Assembly (NCBI RefSeq): GCF_000816495.1
Contig: NZ_JXBK01000001.1
Location: 438,714 to 502,713, forward strand
Direction: 5' to 3'
From: Acinetobacter harbinensis
GTDB lineage: Bacteria; Pseudomonadota; Gammaproteobacteria; Pseudomonadales; Moraxellaceae
Length of the DNA stretch: 64,000 nt
The notes beneath the pieces are model-generated. The model did not search any database, had not been told where the DNA came from, and saw only the letters and a program-made list of their open reading frames with translations. Positions 10,161 to 19,333 of this stretch are shown here, piece after piece; the first letter of the stretch is position 1; every line of letters starts with the position of its first letter. A program made the position numbers and the translations under genes.

Positions 10161-11471
10161 TTACGCGCTTTTCATGATACGGCAGTAATAGAAGCCATCA
10201 CCCTGACCACTTTGCGGTAACAATTGACGACCGTGGATTTGTTCTATACCCCACTCAGCTTCAATTTTTTGTTCCTGCGCATCCGCATGATTGGCAAAGA
10301 AATTGACCATCTGCTGTTCATTTTCCACTTTTAAAATTGAACAGGTGATATACAACAACGTGCCACCCACTTTAAGCTGTGACCACATATTTTCTAAAAT
10401 CTGTTGTTGCAGTTGTACCGTTTTAGCAATATCACCCGATTGGCGCAGTAAACGAATATCCGGATGACGACGAATCACGCCAATGGCTGAACACGGCGCA
10501 TCTAAAACAATACAGTCCGCCAGTTCATCCGCCGTCCATTTCGCCGCATCCGCGGTAACAATGGAGACATGACTGTCGCTTAAAGCCAAACGCTCTAAGT
10601 TTTCAGTCACGCGTTTTAAGCGTTTTTCATCTTGATCAATGGCAATCAATTTTTTAGGTTGATATTTTTCTAAAATATGCGCAGTTTTACCGCCCGGTGC
10701 CGCACAGGCATCAATCACGATTTTACCATCAAGATTTGGCAATAAGCCGGCACACAATTGAGCATGTTCATCTTGCACCGAAAAACCACCCGCTTCAAAG
10801 CCGGGAAGGCTTGGCACATGAATGCTTTCATCTAAAGTAATCCCGACATTCGATAGCTCACAGGCATGTGCTTCAATGCCTTCATCTTCTAAAATTTCAA
10901 GATATTCATCACGGCTGACTTGTAAGGTATTGACACGCAAGGTGAGCGGCGCCACTTGCTTCAATTCATAACTTAAGGCTTCGAAGTCATCGCCCCAATC
11001 TTTCTTTAAACGTTTAAACAACCAGCTGGGTAAACCATGTGCTTGTTCTAACACATCATAAAACTGTTCGGTTTCACGGGTGGCACGGCGTAAAATAGCA
11101 TTCACCACACCGCTTAAGCTTTCCATGCCCAATTGCTTACAGGCTTCAACCGTCTCAGAAATGGCCGCATGTGCCGCAACACGGGTACACAGCAATTGAT
11201 ATAAACCAACATATAAACAGGTTTCGACCACGGCATTGTCTAACGGTTTGGCCAGCAATGGCAAAGTCACTTGTTTTAGTGCATGCCATTGACGTAGGCA
11301 GCCTAAAACCAATTCATGATATAAAGCGCGGTCTTTGTCCGAGACAATATTGATGTGCTGATTCAGCACTGAAGCCAGTGATTGACCATTTTGGACCGCC
11401 AATAACGTCTTAACAACCTGAGCACGTAAGTTTAGTGTTTTACCAGAGGCGTGGGGTGCAGATTGTCTCAT
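10161..11471 (-). CDS. rsmB: 16S rRNA m5C967 methyltransferase RsmB
   Basis: This SAM-dependent enzyme methylates C967 of 16S rRNA. The 436-residue protein has an N-terminal NusB-like helical domain (about residues 10-140). A Rossmann methyltransferase domain follows, with the SAM loop DACAAPGGKTAHIL, the motif IV LDAPCSAIGVIRRHPD and the catalytic-Cys motif TCSILKVENEQQ, all intact. The longer frame upstream lies inside fmt; the true start is the ATG that overlaps the fmt stop by one base (TAATG), so translation is probably coupled. Length matches the family. fmt-rsmB is a common proteobacterial pair. The gene ends at the bidirectional terminator. Confidence 0.97.
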   Translation of the reverse strand: MRQSAPHASGKTLNLRAQVVKTLLAVQNGQSLASVLNQHINIVSDKDRALYHELVLGCLRQWHALKQVTLPLLAKPLDNAVVETCLYVGLYQLLCTRVAAHAAISETVEACKQLGMESLSGVVNAILRRATRETEQFYDVLEQAHGLPSWLFKRLKKDWGDDFEALSYELKQVAPLTLRVNTLQVSRDEYLEILEDEGIEAHACELSNVGITLDESIHVPSLPGFEAGGFSVQDEHAQLCAGLLPNLDGKIVIDACAAPGGKTAHILEKYQPKKLIAIDQDEKRLKRVTENLERLALSDSHVSIVTADAAKWTADELADCIVLDAPCSAIGVIRRHPDIRLLRQSGDIAKTVQLQQQILENMWSQLKVGGTLLYITCSILKVENEQQMVNFFANHADAQEQKIEAEWGIEQIHGRQLLPQSGQGDGFYYCRIMKSA

Positions 11472-12430
11472 TATAAAATTTGTCCAATAGTCAGTTTTTG
11501 AGTTTGTAAAATTTGTACGGCGTTCAGGGCTTTGCCACCTGGCCATTGTAAAGCAGTTAAGGTGATAACCGTATGATTTGCGCAAGCAACATGCACACCA
11601 TGTTGATCAATGGCAATAATTTCGCCCACTTGGGCTTGCTCGGCATTCAGATGCGAGAGCGTTGAATTCCAAACCCGTAGGTTATGTTCAGTATCGAGTT
11701 GAATAAACGCCACCGGCCACGGATTAAAGGCACGGATGTTGCGGTCAATTTGCAGCGCATCCATTGACCAATCAATTTTCGCTTCCGCCTTGGATAATTT
11801 GTGTGCATACACGGTCAGTGCTTCATCTTGTACTTCACGGCTGTCTAAATACTGCTGTAAAGTCTCGATAGAGGCCAATACTGTCACAATCGCTTCGGCA
11901 CCTTGCGCGGCCAAGCTGTCATGTACACTGGCAGAGGTATCTTCTGCGCTAATTGGAGAGAGGGTTTTATACAGCATATCGCCCGTGTCGAGGCCCGCTG
12001 CCATTTTCATAATGGTCACACCGGTTTCAGTATCACCGGTGGCAATGGCACGTTGAATCGGTGCAGCACCACGCCAGCGCGGCAGTAAAGAACCGTGAAT
12101 ATTTAAACAGGCATATTTGGGCGTATCTAATACCACTTGCGGCAAAATTAAACCGTAGGCCGCCACCACCATCACATCGGCACCTAAAGCGGCCAGTTCA
12201 GCTTGCGCCGCTAAACCTTCTTCGGTGGAGGATTTAAAATGCAGCGGTTGGTACACCGGAATATTATGCGTCAAGGCCAATTGTTTAACGGCGGATGCAC
12301 TAAGTTTTTGCCCGCGACCTGCTTTGCGGTCAGGTTGGGTATAGACAGCGACAATTTCATGTTCGGTGGTTAACAGCGCGGCCAAAGCGACCGCGGCAAA
12401 TTCGGGCGTGCCCGCAAAGATGATTTTCAC
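11471..12430 (-). CDS. fmt: Methionyl-tRNA formyltransferase
   Basis: Fmt formylates initiator Met-tRNA with 10-formyl-tetrahydrofolate. The 319-residue protein begins KIIFAGTPEFAAVALAAL and contains the formyl-transfer motif NIHGSLLPRWRGAAP and the downstream GLDTGD motif with the conserved Asp. A C-terminal OB-like domain follows. I chose the GTG at 12430 because it gives the canonical N-terminus; the longer frame adds 13 residues with no family support, and the nearby ATG at 12434 is out of frame. A GGA ribosome site lies about 10 bases upstream. It is the first gene of the fmt-rsmB unit. No def gene is visible upstream, unlike in many relatives. Confidence 0.97.
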   Translation of the reverse strand: MKIIFAGTPEFAAVALAALLTTEHEIVAVYTQPDRKAGRGQKLSASAVKQLALTHNIPVYQPLHFKSSTEEGLAAQAELAALGADVMVVAAYGLILPQVVLDTPKYACLNIHGSLLPRWRGAAPIQRAIATGDTETGVTIMKMAAGLDTGDMLYKTLSPISAEDTSASVHDSLAAQGAEAIVTVLASIETLQQYLDSREVQDEALTVYAHKLSKAEAKIDWSMDALQIDRNIRAFNPWPVAFIQLDTEHNLRVWNSTLSHLNAEQAQVGEIIAIDQHGVHVACANHTVITLTALQWPGGKALNAVQILQTQKLTIGQIL

Positions 12431-13296
12431 ACATGAAATTCCAAATAAACTTAACGTATTATAAGGCAAAACCGCGCAGAGACCTACGATCGCTGTCCAG
12501 CAACGGACAAGCCATTGAAAGGCAGAAATTTATCTGCTCAGGGACTAAAGATTCTCATACACCCAATCTTTATTTAATAAGAAAAAGTAATGCAAAATTA
12601 AAAAATTATTCATGAAAGTTTTGTATTTAAATGAAAGTGATCACGTTATATTGGTTCAAGCAAAACATATATTTAATTTGAATGCTTGAAAGAGCACCCG
12701 ATTGATCGGGCTAAAGCAGCAGTGTTGAAAGTGTTTGGCATCGAGCAGAGTAATCTGTAGAGTAAATTGCTTAGATATTTGATTTAATTAAAGAACTGAA
12801 TATGCTGCGACTAGATTGGATTTTAGCATGGGTGTGTGATCTACACTTTGTTGTAAAGACCGCCATGCTGGATGATCGTTCAAAAAATCGAACTATACGA
12901 GGAAATGGCCGGCACACATGCTCTATGGCCTGCCATGCGTGTGAAAGATGAAGATTTCATGAAACCCATTCTTGCCAGCTCGATGCATTTATTCTTTGAA
13001 ACCTGCCATGCCCGGTTCAAAGGTTGAAGTCAATGGGTGGCAACACCGATTCGGGCGTCAGGCGCTGTGGCCAAAGAATTTATGCATGCGGACAGGCTGT
13101 ATTTCTGAGCGTCATATAATTTGAGGGTAAAAAGATCACAATGGCTCGGTCATTGCCTGATCTTTGACAGCATCCGTGAGCATTGAATTGAAAAAAATCT
13201 CACTTTTACAAAGTATTGGCTTTCTATACAATGAGCTGAATAATAAATCGCCATGATCACATTTATACAATGACCAGATCTCATACGGAGCGCTTC
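12431..13296. other. 866-bp gene-poor interval with probable coding debris
   Basis: No intact gene of recognisable family is seen on either strand. The fmt promoter should lie at the left end and the ilvD promoter at the right end. From about 12872 to 13027 a 51-codon frame begins MIVQKIELYEEM and ends HARFKG. Its continuation in the next frame (VEVNGWQHRFGRQALW, about 13024-13120) reads like protein before stopping, which suggests a frameshifted, decaying gene. The left part (12480-12860) is AT-rich with many stops. I could not assign the remnant to a family. Confidence 0.5.
12872..13122 (+). pseudogene. Possible frameshifted remnant of an unidentified gene
   Basis: Two overlapping frames have protein-like composition: a 51-codon frame starting MIVQKIELYEEMAGTHALW, and a frame offset by one base containing GWQHRFGRQALWPKN. 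Neither has a convincing ribosome site or a family I recognise. Reading across the apparent frameshift near 13020 gives a continuous protein-like stretch of about 80 residues. This could also be chance; there is no independent support from within the sequence. Confidence 0.25.
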
Positions 13297-14982
13297 ATGA
13301 GTAAAGACAATATCCGCGAACATTCTGCTGCGGTATACGAAGGCATTGAAAATGCACCTGCACGCTCGATGATGCGTGCCACCGGTTTTAATGATGCCGA
13401 TTTTGAGCGCCCTTTTATTGGGATTGCCTCGACGTGGGCCAATGTCACGCCGTGTAATATGCACATTGATGGCTTAGCCCGTGAAGTGGAAAAGGGCGTA
13501 AATGCCGCCAATGGTAAAGGCATTATCTTTAATACCATTACCATTTCTGACGGTATTTCTAACGGCACCGAAGGCATGAAATATTCTTTGGTATCGCGTG
13601 AAATTATTGCCGACTCCATTGAAGCAGTGGTGGGTTGCCAAGCCTATGATGGCGTGATTGCCATTGGTGGTTGTGACAAAAACATGCCGGGCTGCATTAT
13701 GGCCTTGGCGCGTTTAAACCGTCCCGGTCTGTTTATTTATGGCGGCACCATTAAACCGGGTGCAGGTCACACCGATATGATTTCTGTGTTTGAAGCGGTT
13801 GGTCAACACGCCAAAGGTGAAATTAGCGCCATTCAAGTGAAACATATTGAAGAAGTGGCCTTGCCGGGTCCGGGTTCATGCGGTGGCATGTACACGGCCA
13901 ATTCGATGGCCTCTGCCATTGAAGCATTGGGCATGAGCTTGCCGGGTTCATCGGCACAAGAAGCCATTTCAGATGAGAAAATGCTCGATTGTAATCGTGC
14001 CGGTGAAGCAGTGATGAACTTGCTGCGTTTAGACATTAAACCACGCGACATCATGACCAAAGCAGCGTTTGAAAATGCCATTAAAGTGCTGATTGCGCTG
14101 GGTGGTTCGACCAACGGTGTACTGCATATGTTGGCCATGGCGCATACTGCTGAGGTTGAATTATCTTTAGATGATTTCGTGCGTATTGGTAAAGACATTC
14201 CAGTGGTGGCAGACGTGCGTCCATCGGGGCAGTATTTAATGTCGGAATTGATTGCCATTGGCGGGATTCAACCGCTGATGAAACGCATGCTCAATGCCGG
14301 TATGTTGGATGGTTCTTGCTTAACCGTGACCGGTAAAACCTTGGCGGAAAATCTTGCTGATGTAGAGGATTATCCTGAAGGTCAGCAAATTATTTTACCG
14401 TTTGATGCACCGATTAAAAAAGATTCTCATTTGGTGGTGCTTAAAGGCAACTTGTCACCTACCGGCGCGGTCGCGAAAATTACCGGCAAAGAAGGGCTCT
14501 ATTTTGAAGGTCCAGCGCGTGTTTTCGAAGGTGAAATTGGCGCCATGCGCGGTATTTTAGACGGTCAAGTGCAAGCCGGTGATGTGGTGGTGATTCGCGG
14601 TGAAGGGCCAAAAGGCGGACCGGGTATGCCTGAGATGTTAAAACCCACCTCTGCCATTATTGGTAAAGGTTTGGGCAAATCTGTGGCACTGCTCACCGAT
14701 GGTCGTTTCTCTGGCGGTAGTCACGGCTTCGTGATTGGCCATGTGACTCCTGAAGCCTATGAAGGTGGACCGATTGGTTTAGTTAAAGATGGCGATAGAA
14801 TTTCCATTAATGCAGAAACCCGTGAAATGACCTTGCATATTTCCGATGAAGAAATGGCCACACGTCAAGCGGCTTGGGTGAAACCACAACCGAACTACCG
14901 TTACGGGGCTTTGGCCAAGTTTGCAAAATTGACCACGGGGGCAGAAAAAGGGGCAGTGACGGATCTCAATTTAGAGGTATAA
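13297..14982 (+). CDS. ilvD: Dihydroxy-acid dehydratase
   Basis: IlvD dehydrates 2,3-dihydroxy-3-methyl(valer)ate to the 2-keto acid, a late step of valine, leucine and isoleucine synthesis. The 561-residue protein has the three cluster-ligand cysteines of the IlvD/Edd family: Cys53 (NVTPCN), Cys126 ([10 protein letters not shown]) and Cys195 ([13 protein letters not shown]). C-terminal family motifs GGPGMPEM and [10 protein letters not shown] are present. I chose ATG 13297 because a GGAG ribosome site sits 7-8 bases upstream; the longer frame adds nine residues without support. It belongs to the roughly 560-residue form, shorter than E. coli IlvD (616). It is followed at once by a strong terminator, so it is monocistronic. 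No ilv leader peptide is evident upstream. Confidence 0.97.
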   Translation: MSKDNIREHSAAVYEGIENAPARSMMRATGFNDADFERPFIGIASTWANVTPCNMHIDGLAREVEKGVNAANGKGIIFNTITISDGISNGTEGMKYSLVSREIIADSIEAVVGCQAYDGVIAIGGCDKNMPGCIMALARLNRPGLFIYGGTIKPGAGHTDMISVFEAVGQHAKGEISAIQVKHIEEVALPGPGSCGGMYTANSMASAIEALGMSLPGSSAQEAISDEKMLDCNRAGEAVMNLLRLDIKPRDIMTKAAFENAIKVLIALGGSTNGVLHMLAMAHTAEVELSLDDFVRIGKDIPVVADVRPSGQYLMSELIAIGGIQPLMKRMLNAGMLDGSCLTVTGKTLAENLADVEDYPEGQQIILPFDAPIKKDSHLVVLKGNLSPTGAVAKITGKEGLYFEGPARVFEGEIGAMRGILDGQVQAGDVVVIRGEGPKGGPGMPEMLKPTSAIIGKGLGKSVALLTDGRFSGGSHGFVIGHVTPEAYEGGPIGLVKDGDRISINAETREMTLHISDEEMATRQAAWVKPQPNYRYGALAKFAKLTTGAEKGAVTDLNLEV

Positions 14983-15008
14983 TTGATCATTGCTTAACAA
15001 ATTGTTAT

Positions 15009-15039
15009 AAACCCTTGTAGCACTACAAGGGTTTTTTTT
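15009..15039 (+). terminator. Terminator after ilvD
   Basis: A 12-bp perfect inverted repeat (AAACCCTTGTAG and its complement, minimal CA loop) runs into a run of eight T. It lies 27 bases past the ilvD stop and just before the next start codon, so it insulates ilvD from the downstream pair. Confidence 0.9.
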
Positions 15040-15052
15040 CGAGGTTGATCTC

Positions 15053-16363
15053 ATGTCACTTTTACGCCGTTGGTTTGATCCACTTCGGTCGCATTGGTTT
15101 TATCAAAAGCCGATTCGACAAGTGGTGTTATCGGCGGAACACGGTTTAAGCATTCACCTGCGTTTAGATGATGTGTACAGTTATTTAGCGGTACAGCAGT
15201 TACCTGAACTTGAAGAAATTTTAAGTGATGAACTGAAACCGTTAAAAGTGATTATTTCCAGTCAAACCGCTGCACCGCCCAATCAAATGTCGGCACTTGA
15301 ATGGCAGACCTATTGTTTAAACGATGCAAAAATTCTCTCCAAGCAGCACCGCTTTAGTTTCCATGACACCCCCGAACAACCGCCTGCTGAGGCCATTCAG
15401 CAAGCTGAAATAATTCTGCGCTACACGCCATTACGCGGGCAAGATTTTCTCTATTTACTTGAAGACGTGTTTCATATGCTGTGGCAAAAGCAGTATGGTA
15501 AATTACGCACTTTGTATGCCATGGCCAGTCGCCACCATAGCTTGCAACAGTTTCCAGAGCGTATTTTTAATGATGATGCAGTATTGGCGAGCTATTTTGA
15601 ATTTGGGCAGCGTAAATACCATGCAGTCGATGACTTACTGCGTTTAACCCGACGTTTAAAACAACAAAAACTGCTGACCGGTAATCCGATTTTCCTGATT
15701 AATCATATTGATTGGCGTGAGCATCTGATTAGTGATGCAGAAGAGCTCAATGCAATTCAGGCTTTAGATCCAGAACTGGACTTATATATCGCATTAGAAG
15801 ATCCGATGTCATGGCTTTTGCTGGCCTATATTAAAGAAGAATTGGCCAATTATTATAATATCCAACTGAATATTTATCCGCTGTCCTATCATCAGCGCGA
15901 TCTGTTCGACTGGAGTTTGGCCACGCGTCTATCAAAACGCACAGAAGTGAGTTTCACGCCATTTTGCCGTCCGACGCAACAGGCCACTCAGCAGATGGCG
16001 CAGCTGTTTTATTCTGTGCCGGCAGAGCAACAAGTTGAAACTATGTATCGCCTGTTACAAGCGGTCTGGAGCAAAGGCAAGGATTTATCCTTTAAACCCC
16101 ATTTTGCGCAAATGCAGCAAGACTTAGCGATTGCGCAATTGAGCCAAGAGGATATTGCTGCCAAACTGCAAGACAACGACTTACGCTGTGAAATGAAATC
16201 ACAGCCTGATTTTCCGGTGCTGGAGCTGCGTATCGCCGGTCAAAGTTATGTGTTTAATAGCTTATATCGGGTATGGATGATTGAAAGTATTTTTAGCAAT
16301 GTTCTAGAACAACAATATAAAACTGAAAATGAGGACAATAAGCATGAACAAAGAAAAATGTGA
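15053..16363 (+). CDS. Tandem DsbA-like thioredoxin-fold protein (HCCA isomerase/GST-kappa-like)
   Basis: The 436-residue protein has no signal peptide. Two similar segments, about residues 22-75 (LRLDDVYSYLAVQQLPEL) and 235-290 (YIALEDPMSWLLLAYIKEEL), each resemble the start of the DSBA-like thioredoxin fold of 2-hydroxychromene-2-carboxylate isomerases and kappa GSTs. In that family a strand, an Asp/Ser-Tyr helix cap and a helix come first. No CxxC pair is present, so it is not a classical disulfide oxidoreductase; a glutathione-dependent role or a purely structural role are both possible. The 3' end overlaps the chorismate mutase gene by 20 bases, so the two are translated together. Substrate unknown. 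Confidence 0.6.
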   Translation: MSLLRRWFDPLRSHWFYQKPIRQVVLSAEHGLSIHLRLDDVYSYLAVQQLPELEEILSDELKPLKVIISSQTAAPPNQMSALEWQTYCLNDAKILSKQHRFSFHDTPEQPPAEAIQQAEIILRYTPLRGQDFLYLLEDVFHMLWQKQYGKLRTLYAMASRHHSLQQFPERIFNDDAVLASYFEFGQRKYHAVDDLLRLTRRLKQQKLLTGNPIFLINHIDWREHLISDAEELNAIQALDPELDLYIALEDPMSWLLLAYIKEELANYYNIQLNIYPLSYHQRDLFDWSLATRLSKRTEVSFTPFCRPTQQATQQMAQLFYSVPAEQQVETMYRLLQAVWSKGKDLSFKPHFAQMQQDLAIAQLSQEDIAAKLQDNDLRCEMKSQPDFPVLELRIAGQSYVFNSLYRVWMIESIFSNVLEQQYKTENEDNKHEQRKM

Positions 16364-16631
16364 CTCGTTAGAACAGGCGCGTGAAAAAATTGATGCCATT
16401 GATATTGCTTTAATTGAGCTGATTGCCGCACGTCAATTTTATGTCGATCAAGCGGTTCGGTTTAAGAAAAGCGTGCAAGATGTGCAAGCACCAGAGCGGG
16501 TGGAGCAAGTGATTGCTCGCGTGCGTGCCCATGCCGAAACCGTGGGGATTAATGCCGATGTGGTGGAACAATTATATCGCGCGATGATTCAGCAATTTAT
16601 TCAACGTGAATTAAAAGAAATTCGGCCGTAA
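16344..16631 (+). CDS. AroQ-type chorismate mutase (PchB-like), monofunctional
   Basis: This 95-residue all-helical protein matches the AroQ chorismate mutase domain: an N-terminal helix with an acidic/hydrophobic heptad (AREKIDAIDIALIELIAAR), the catalytic Arg in that helix, and later VRFKKS and the C-terminal RAMIQQFIQRELKE helix. It converts chorismate to prephenate; PchB-type relatives also act as isochorismate-pyruvate lyase. No pch siderophore genes lie nearby. I chose ATG 16344, inside the end of the preceding gene, because it gives the canonical start; a GAGG lies about 11 bases upstream. No signal peptide, so it acts in the cytoplasm. Confidence 0.85.
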   Translation: MNKEKCDSLEQAREKIDAIDIALIELIAARQFYVDQAVRFKKSVQDVQAPERVEQVIARVRAHAETVGINADVVEQLYRAMIQQFIQRELKEIRP

Positions 16632-16664
16632 TGCTTTTTAACTGCTGATTTAATTTTAAGCCAT

Positions 16665-16695
16665 AAAAAAGACATCTTGTAATGATAAAGATGTC
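16665..16695 (-). terminator. Terminator of the CHAP-protein gene (leftward)
   Basis: On the minus strand an 8-bp stem (GACATCTT and its complement) with an 8-base loop runs into six T. It lies just beyond the stop codon of the leftward CHAP gene. The plus strand lacks a T tract, so it is not a good terminator for chorismate mutase. Confidence 0.75.
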
Positions 16696-16718
16696 TGATG
16701 AGGCTTAACAAGCACGAC

Positions 16719-17210
16719 TTACACCATACGATAATAAGTATAAGAGACCTGATCATTACGATAGACCGCATAGCCTTTTTGTCTAAAATCAGAGACCCAT
16801 TGCTGGCCGGTGTAGGCGGCAATATGGCCATAAACATGTTTTTGGGTTTTATTAATAATATAAATATCGCCAACACGGGGTTGGTCAAAGGCCGGTTGAA
16901 TTTGTTGATAGCCAATATTCTTCAGGGTCGGTCCCCAGTCGGATGCAGCAATCGGATGATTTAAGACGTTCGCACCGGCAGATTGCAGCGCAATTCGGAT
17001 ACTGCGCGCGCAGCGGGCCGTACTGCTACTGGATGAAATACTGGTCAATTTTTGCGTAAATTTATGTACATCCAAATACGGAATCCCGATTTTTTTAGAC
17101 TTATTTTTAGCCGGTTCGCGTGCTTGGCTTACTTGGAATTTCTGGGATATCACTGCCGTATTCTGGTCTGCAGCATGAATCATATTACTATGATGTGCGT
17201 CATAAATCAT
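16719..17210 (-). CDS. CHAP/NlpC-like cysteine amidase family protein without leader peptide
   Basis: The 163-residue protein carries a papain-like peptidase or amidase pattern in its C-terminal two thirds. Cys67 opens a helix (ARCARSIRIALQSAG). GDIYIIN precedes the His129 strand (HVYGHIAAYTG), and WVSDFRQ supplies a likely third polar residue (Asp141). This order is that of CHAP and related peptidoglycan amidases. The first 60 residues are polar and Ser-rich, with no signal peptide or membrane segment, which is odd for a wall enzyme. Type VI secretion amidase effectors have this build, but no immunity-like or secretion gene is adjacent. It is monocistronic with its own terminator. A cytoplasmic role cannot be excluded. 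Confidence 0.7.
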   Translation of the reverse strand: MIYDAHHSNMIHAADQNTAVISQKFQVSQAREPAKNKSKKIGIPYLDVHKFTQKLTSISSSSSTARCARSIRIALQSAGANVLNHPIAASDWGPTLKNIGYQQIQPAFDQPRVGDIYIINKTQKHVYGHIAAYTGQQWVSDFRQKGYAVYRNDQVSYTYYRMV

Positions 17211-17727
17211 TCTTCAGTCTCTACCTGTCTTTAATCGTCTTTCTAGAAAAAATAAGCAGTCGTTTTCCACCATAAAACCCGAATATTTTTTCTTACAACC
17301 CTGTGAAATGCTATGTTATTACATAGCTTCTGCATAACAGCGGCGTACTTTAAAGGGTTTGTGCTGAAATATCTAGCTTGCTTCTGCTGCATTTCTAGCC
17401 AGTTTGGCTCTTTTGGGGGGCCATACAAAAGTCTTGAAAATAGCGTTCAGGAAATTGATAAGCGAAAAATCAGTGAGTTAACCCTGTTGGATAAATATGT
17501 TATTAATCGCGCAAATTTTTATGTAGTCCTGTAATTAAATGCTTAATTTTTGATCAAAAATACACATTTTGCCATATTTAAGGGCACAATTTGCAACATC
17601 AATCGCGCTACACATCATCAGCAATCCACTGCGCAGAGATTAAAAAAAGCGCTGCTGTTTGGAATTAAAAGACACATTTAGCCGATAAAAAAAGCAGCCT
17701 GTTCGGCTGCTATAAAAACTGTAAAAA
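17211..17727. other. 517-bp intergenic region
   Basis: It holds the upstream region of the leftward CHAP gene and, at its right end, the terminator of the permease gene. Short frames on both strands lack ribosome sites and protein-like composition. I see no RNA gene, repeat or convincing promoter match in the middle. Confidence 0.6.
17686..17711 (-). terminator. Terminator of the pyrimidine permease gene
   Basis: Minus-strand stem of 7 bp (AGCAGCC and its complement, 5-base loop) followed by a run of seven T, starting 17 bases beyond the permease stop codon. Confidence 0.85.
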
Positions 17728-19035
17728 TTAGTCGGCGGAACCATCGGCCAGACCAAAGAACCAATTCAGAATCAGTGCAGCAAAAGTAGCAGTACCAATC
17801 CCACCTAAGTTAAAACCACCAAACTGTAAAGCGAAGTCGCCAGTACCTAAAATAATGGTGACGGCGGCCACCATCAGGTTTTTATTTTTGGAAAAATCAA
17901 CTTTGTTCTCAATCCAAATTTTTGCCCCTGCAATGGTGATCAAACCAAACACCACAATCGAGGCACCGGTTAAAATGGCAATCGGAATGGTGTGAATAAT
18001 CGCGCCAAATTTAGGCGATAAGCCTAAAAATACTGCAAATACACCGGCAATCACAAAGATAATGGTGGAATACACCCGAGTGACGGCCATCACCCCAATG
18101 TTTTCACCATAGGTGGTCATACCCGGCGCACCGACACTGCCGGATAACGTGGTGGCAATACCATCAGCAATAAAGGCTTTACCAATATACGGATCTAAAT
18201 TTTCACCAGTCATGGCACTGACGGCTTTAATGTGACCTAAATTTTCGGCCACTAAAATTAAGGCAATCGGGGCAATAATCAGCATGGCATTGACATCAAA
18301 CACCGGTGAATAAAATGTCGGAATACCAAACCAAGCGGCTTGCTGAATCGGTGCAAAATCAATCGCTACGCCATAGCCCATTACGTTGGAAATCAGGTAA
18401 TAAGCCAAATAGGCCAGCAATAAACCAATTAACAGCAATAAACGCTGTAATAAACCTTTGGTAAACACGGCAATGGAACCCATGCACAGTACGGTCAGCA
18501 GCGACATCCACATATTAAAGTCATTGCCCGCTACGCCTTTTACCGTCACAGGGGCGAGGTTTAGACCAATGATCATCACCACGGCACCGGTGACCACGGG
18601 TGGCATCAGTTTTTCAATCCACTGCGTGCCGGTTGCCATTACAATAAAACCGAATACGGCATACAAAATACCGCAGGCCATAATACCGCCGGCGGCGACG
18701 GCTAAGTTGGCATTCACCGCACCAGTGCCGGAGGCCGCATAGCCGGTGGCTGCAATCACCACGCCAATAAAGGCAAAACTAGAACCGAGATAGCTCGGAA
18801 CGCGTCCGCCGGTAATAAAGAAGAATAGGATCGTACAGATCCCTGACATTAAAATGGCTAAGTTTGGATCAAAACCCATCAAGAAAGGAGCCAGTACCGT
18901 GGCACCAAACATCGCAAAAGCATGTTGAATGCCTAACACCACGCTTTGTGCAGGCGGTAAGTATTCATTGGTACCGACGGGACGTGCATCGATCTGACCT
19001 GAGTAAGGCCGCCATTTGGGAAACCAGTTGGACAT
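17728..19035 (-). CDS. NCS2 uracil/pyrimidine permease, RutG-like
   Basis: This 435-residue inner-membrane protein of the nucleobase:cation symporter-2 family has about 14 hydrophobic segments. Its sequence follows E. coli RutG closely along its length: GIQHAFAMFGATVLAPFLMG, ITGGRVPSYLGSSFAF, PPVVTGAVVMIIGLNLAP, the substrate-site motif ILVAENLGHIKAV and GGFNLGGIGTATF. RutG imports uracil or thymine, so uracil is the likely substrate; xanthine is less likely given the match. No rut catabolic genes are adjacent, so the symbol rutG is not assigned outright. It is a single-gene unit with its own terminator. Confidence 0.88.
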   Translation of the reverse strand: MSNWFPKWRPYSGQIDARPVGTNEYLPPAQSVVLGIQHAFAMFGATVLAPFLMGFDPNLAILMSGICTILFFFITGGRVPSYLGSSFAFIGVVIAATGYAASGTGAVNANLAVAAGGIMACGILYAVFGFIVMATGTQWIEKLMPPVVTGAVVMIIGLNLAPVTVKGVAGNDFNMWMSLLTVLCMGSIAVFTKGLLQRLLLLIGLLLAYLAYYLISNVMGYGVAIDFAPIQQAAWFGIPTFYSPVFDVNAMLIIAPIALILVAENLGHIKAVSAMTGENLDPYIGKAFIADGIATTLSGSVGAPGMTTYGENIGVMAVTRVYSTIIFVIAGVFAVFLGLSPKFGAIIHTIPIAILTGASIVVFGLITIAGAKIWIENKVDFSKNKNLMVAAVTIILGTGDFALQFGGFNLGGIGTATFAALILNWFFGLADGSAD

Positions 19036-19288
19036 AAAATAAGCATATCAAGGAGTAAATTGAGCACATCATACTCTGCTTTTTTATTAGATTAATGGCT
19101 TTTATTATATTTTTGTTCAAACTAATCTACTGACTTTTCTTGTATTTTTACCGGATGGTAAAAGTTTATTGGATATAAATTAAAGTTAAATCAGCCAATT
19201 AATCAAAGGGCCTAAAGCTCAAATGATTCATAACCTGAGGTTATTCTATTCATAAGAGCGTGATGATTTAAACAATGGCATGTGCAAT

Positions 19289-19319
19289 AAAAAAGCACAT
19301 CTGAGTGATGTGCTTTTTT
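19289..19319. terminator. Terminator after ppc (bidirectional)
   Basis: A 13-bp perfect inverted repeat (AAAAAAGCACATC and its complement) with a 5-base loop, flanked by A6 and T6, lies 15 bases past the ppc stop codon on the minus strand. The roughly 250 bases to its right contain only the leader of the permease gene and AT-rich sequence. Confidence 0.9.
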
Positions 19320-19333
19320 AAACAGCCTGATGC

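Noticed and set aside
11171-12088. Frames of 60-106 codons opposite rsmB and fmt
   Set aside because: They are reverse-strand shadows of well-supported genes.
12433-12615. 60-codon frame at the fmt 5' side
   Set aside because: It starts inside the fmt promoter region, on the opposite strand, with low-complexity composition; probably chance.
17243-17534. Two overlapping short frames on opposite strands in the CHAP to permease gap
   Set aside because: No ribosome sites, cysteine- and phenylalanine-rich random-looking products, and no protein-like pattern.
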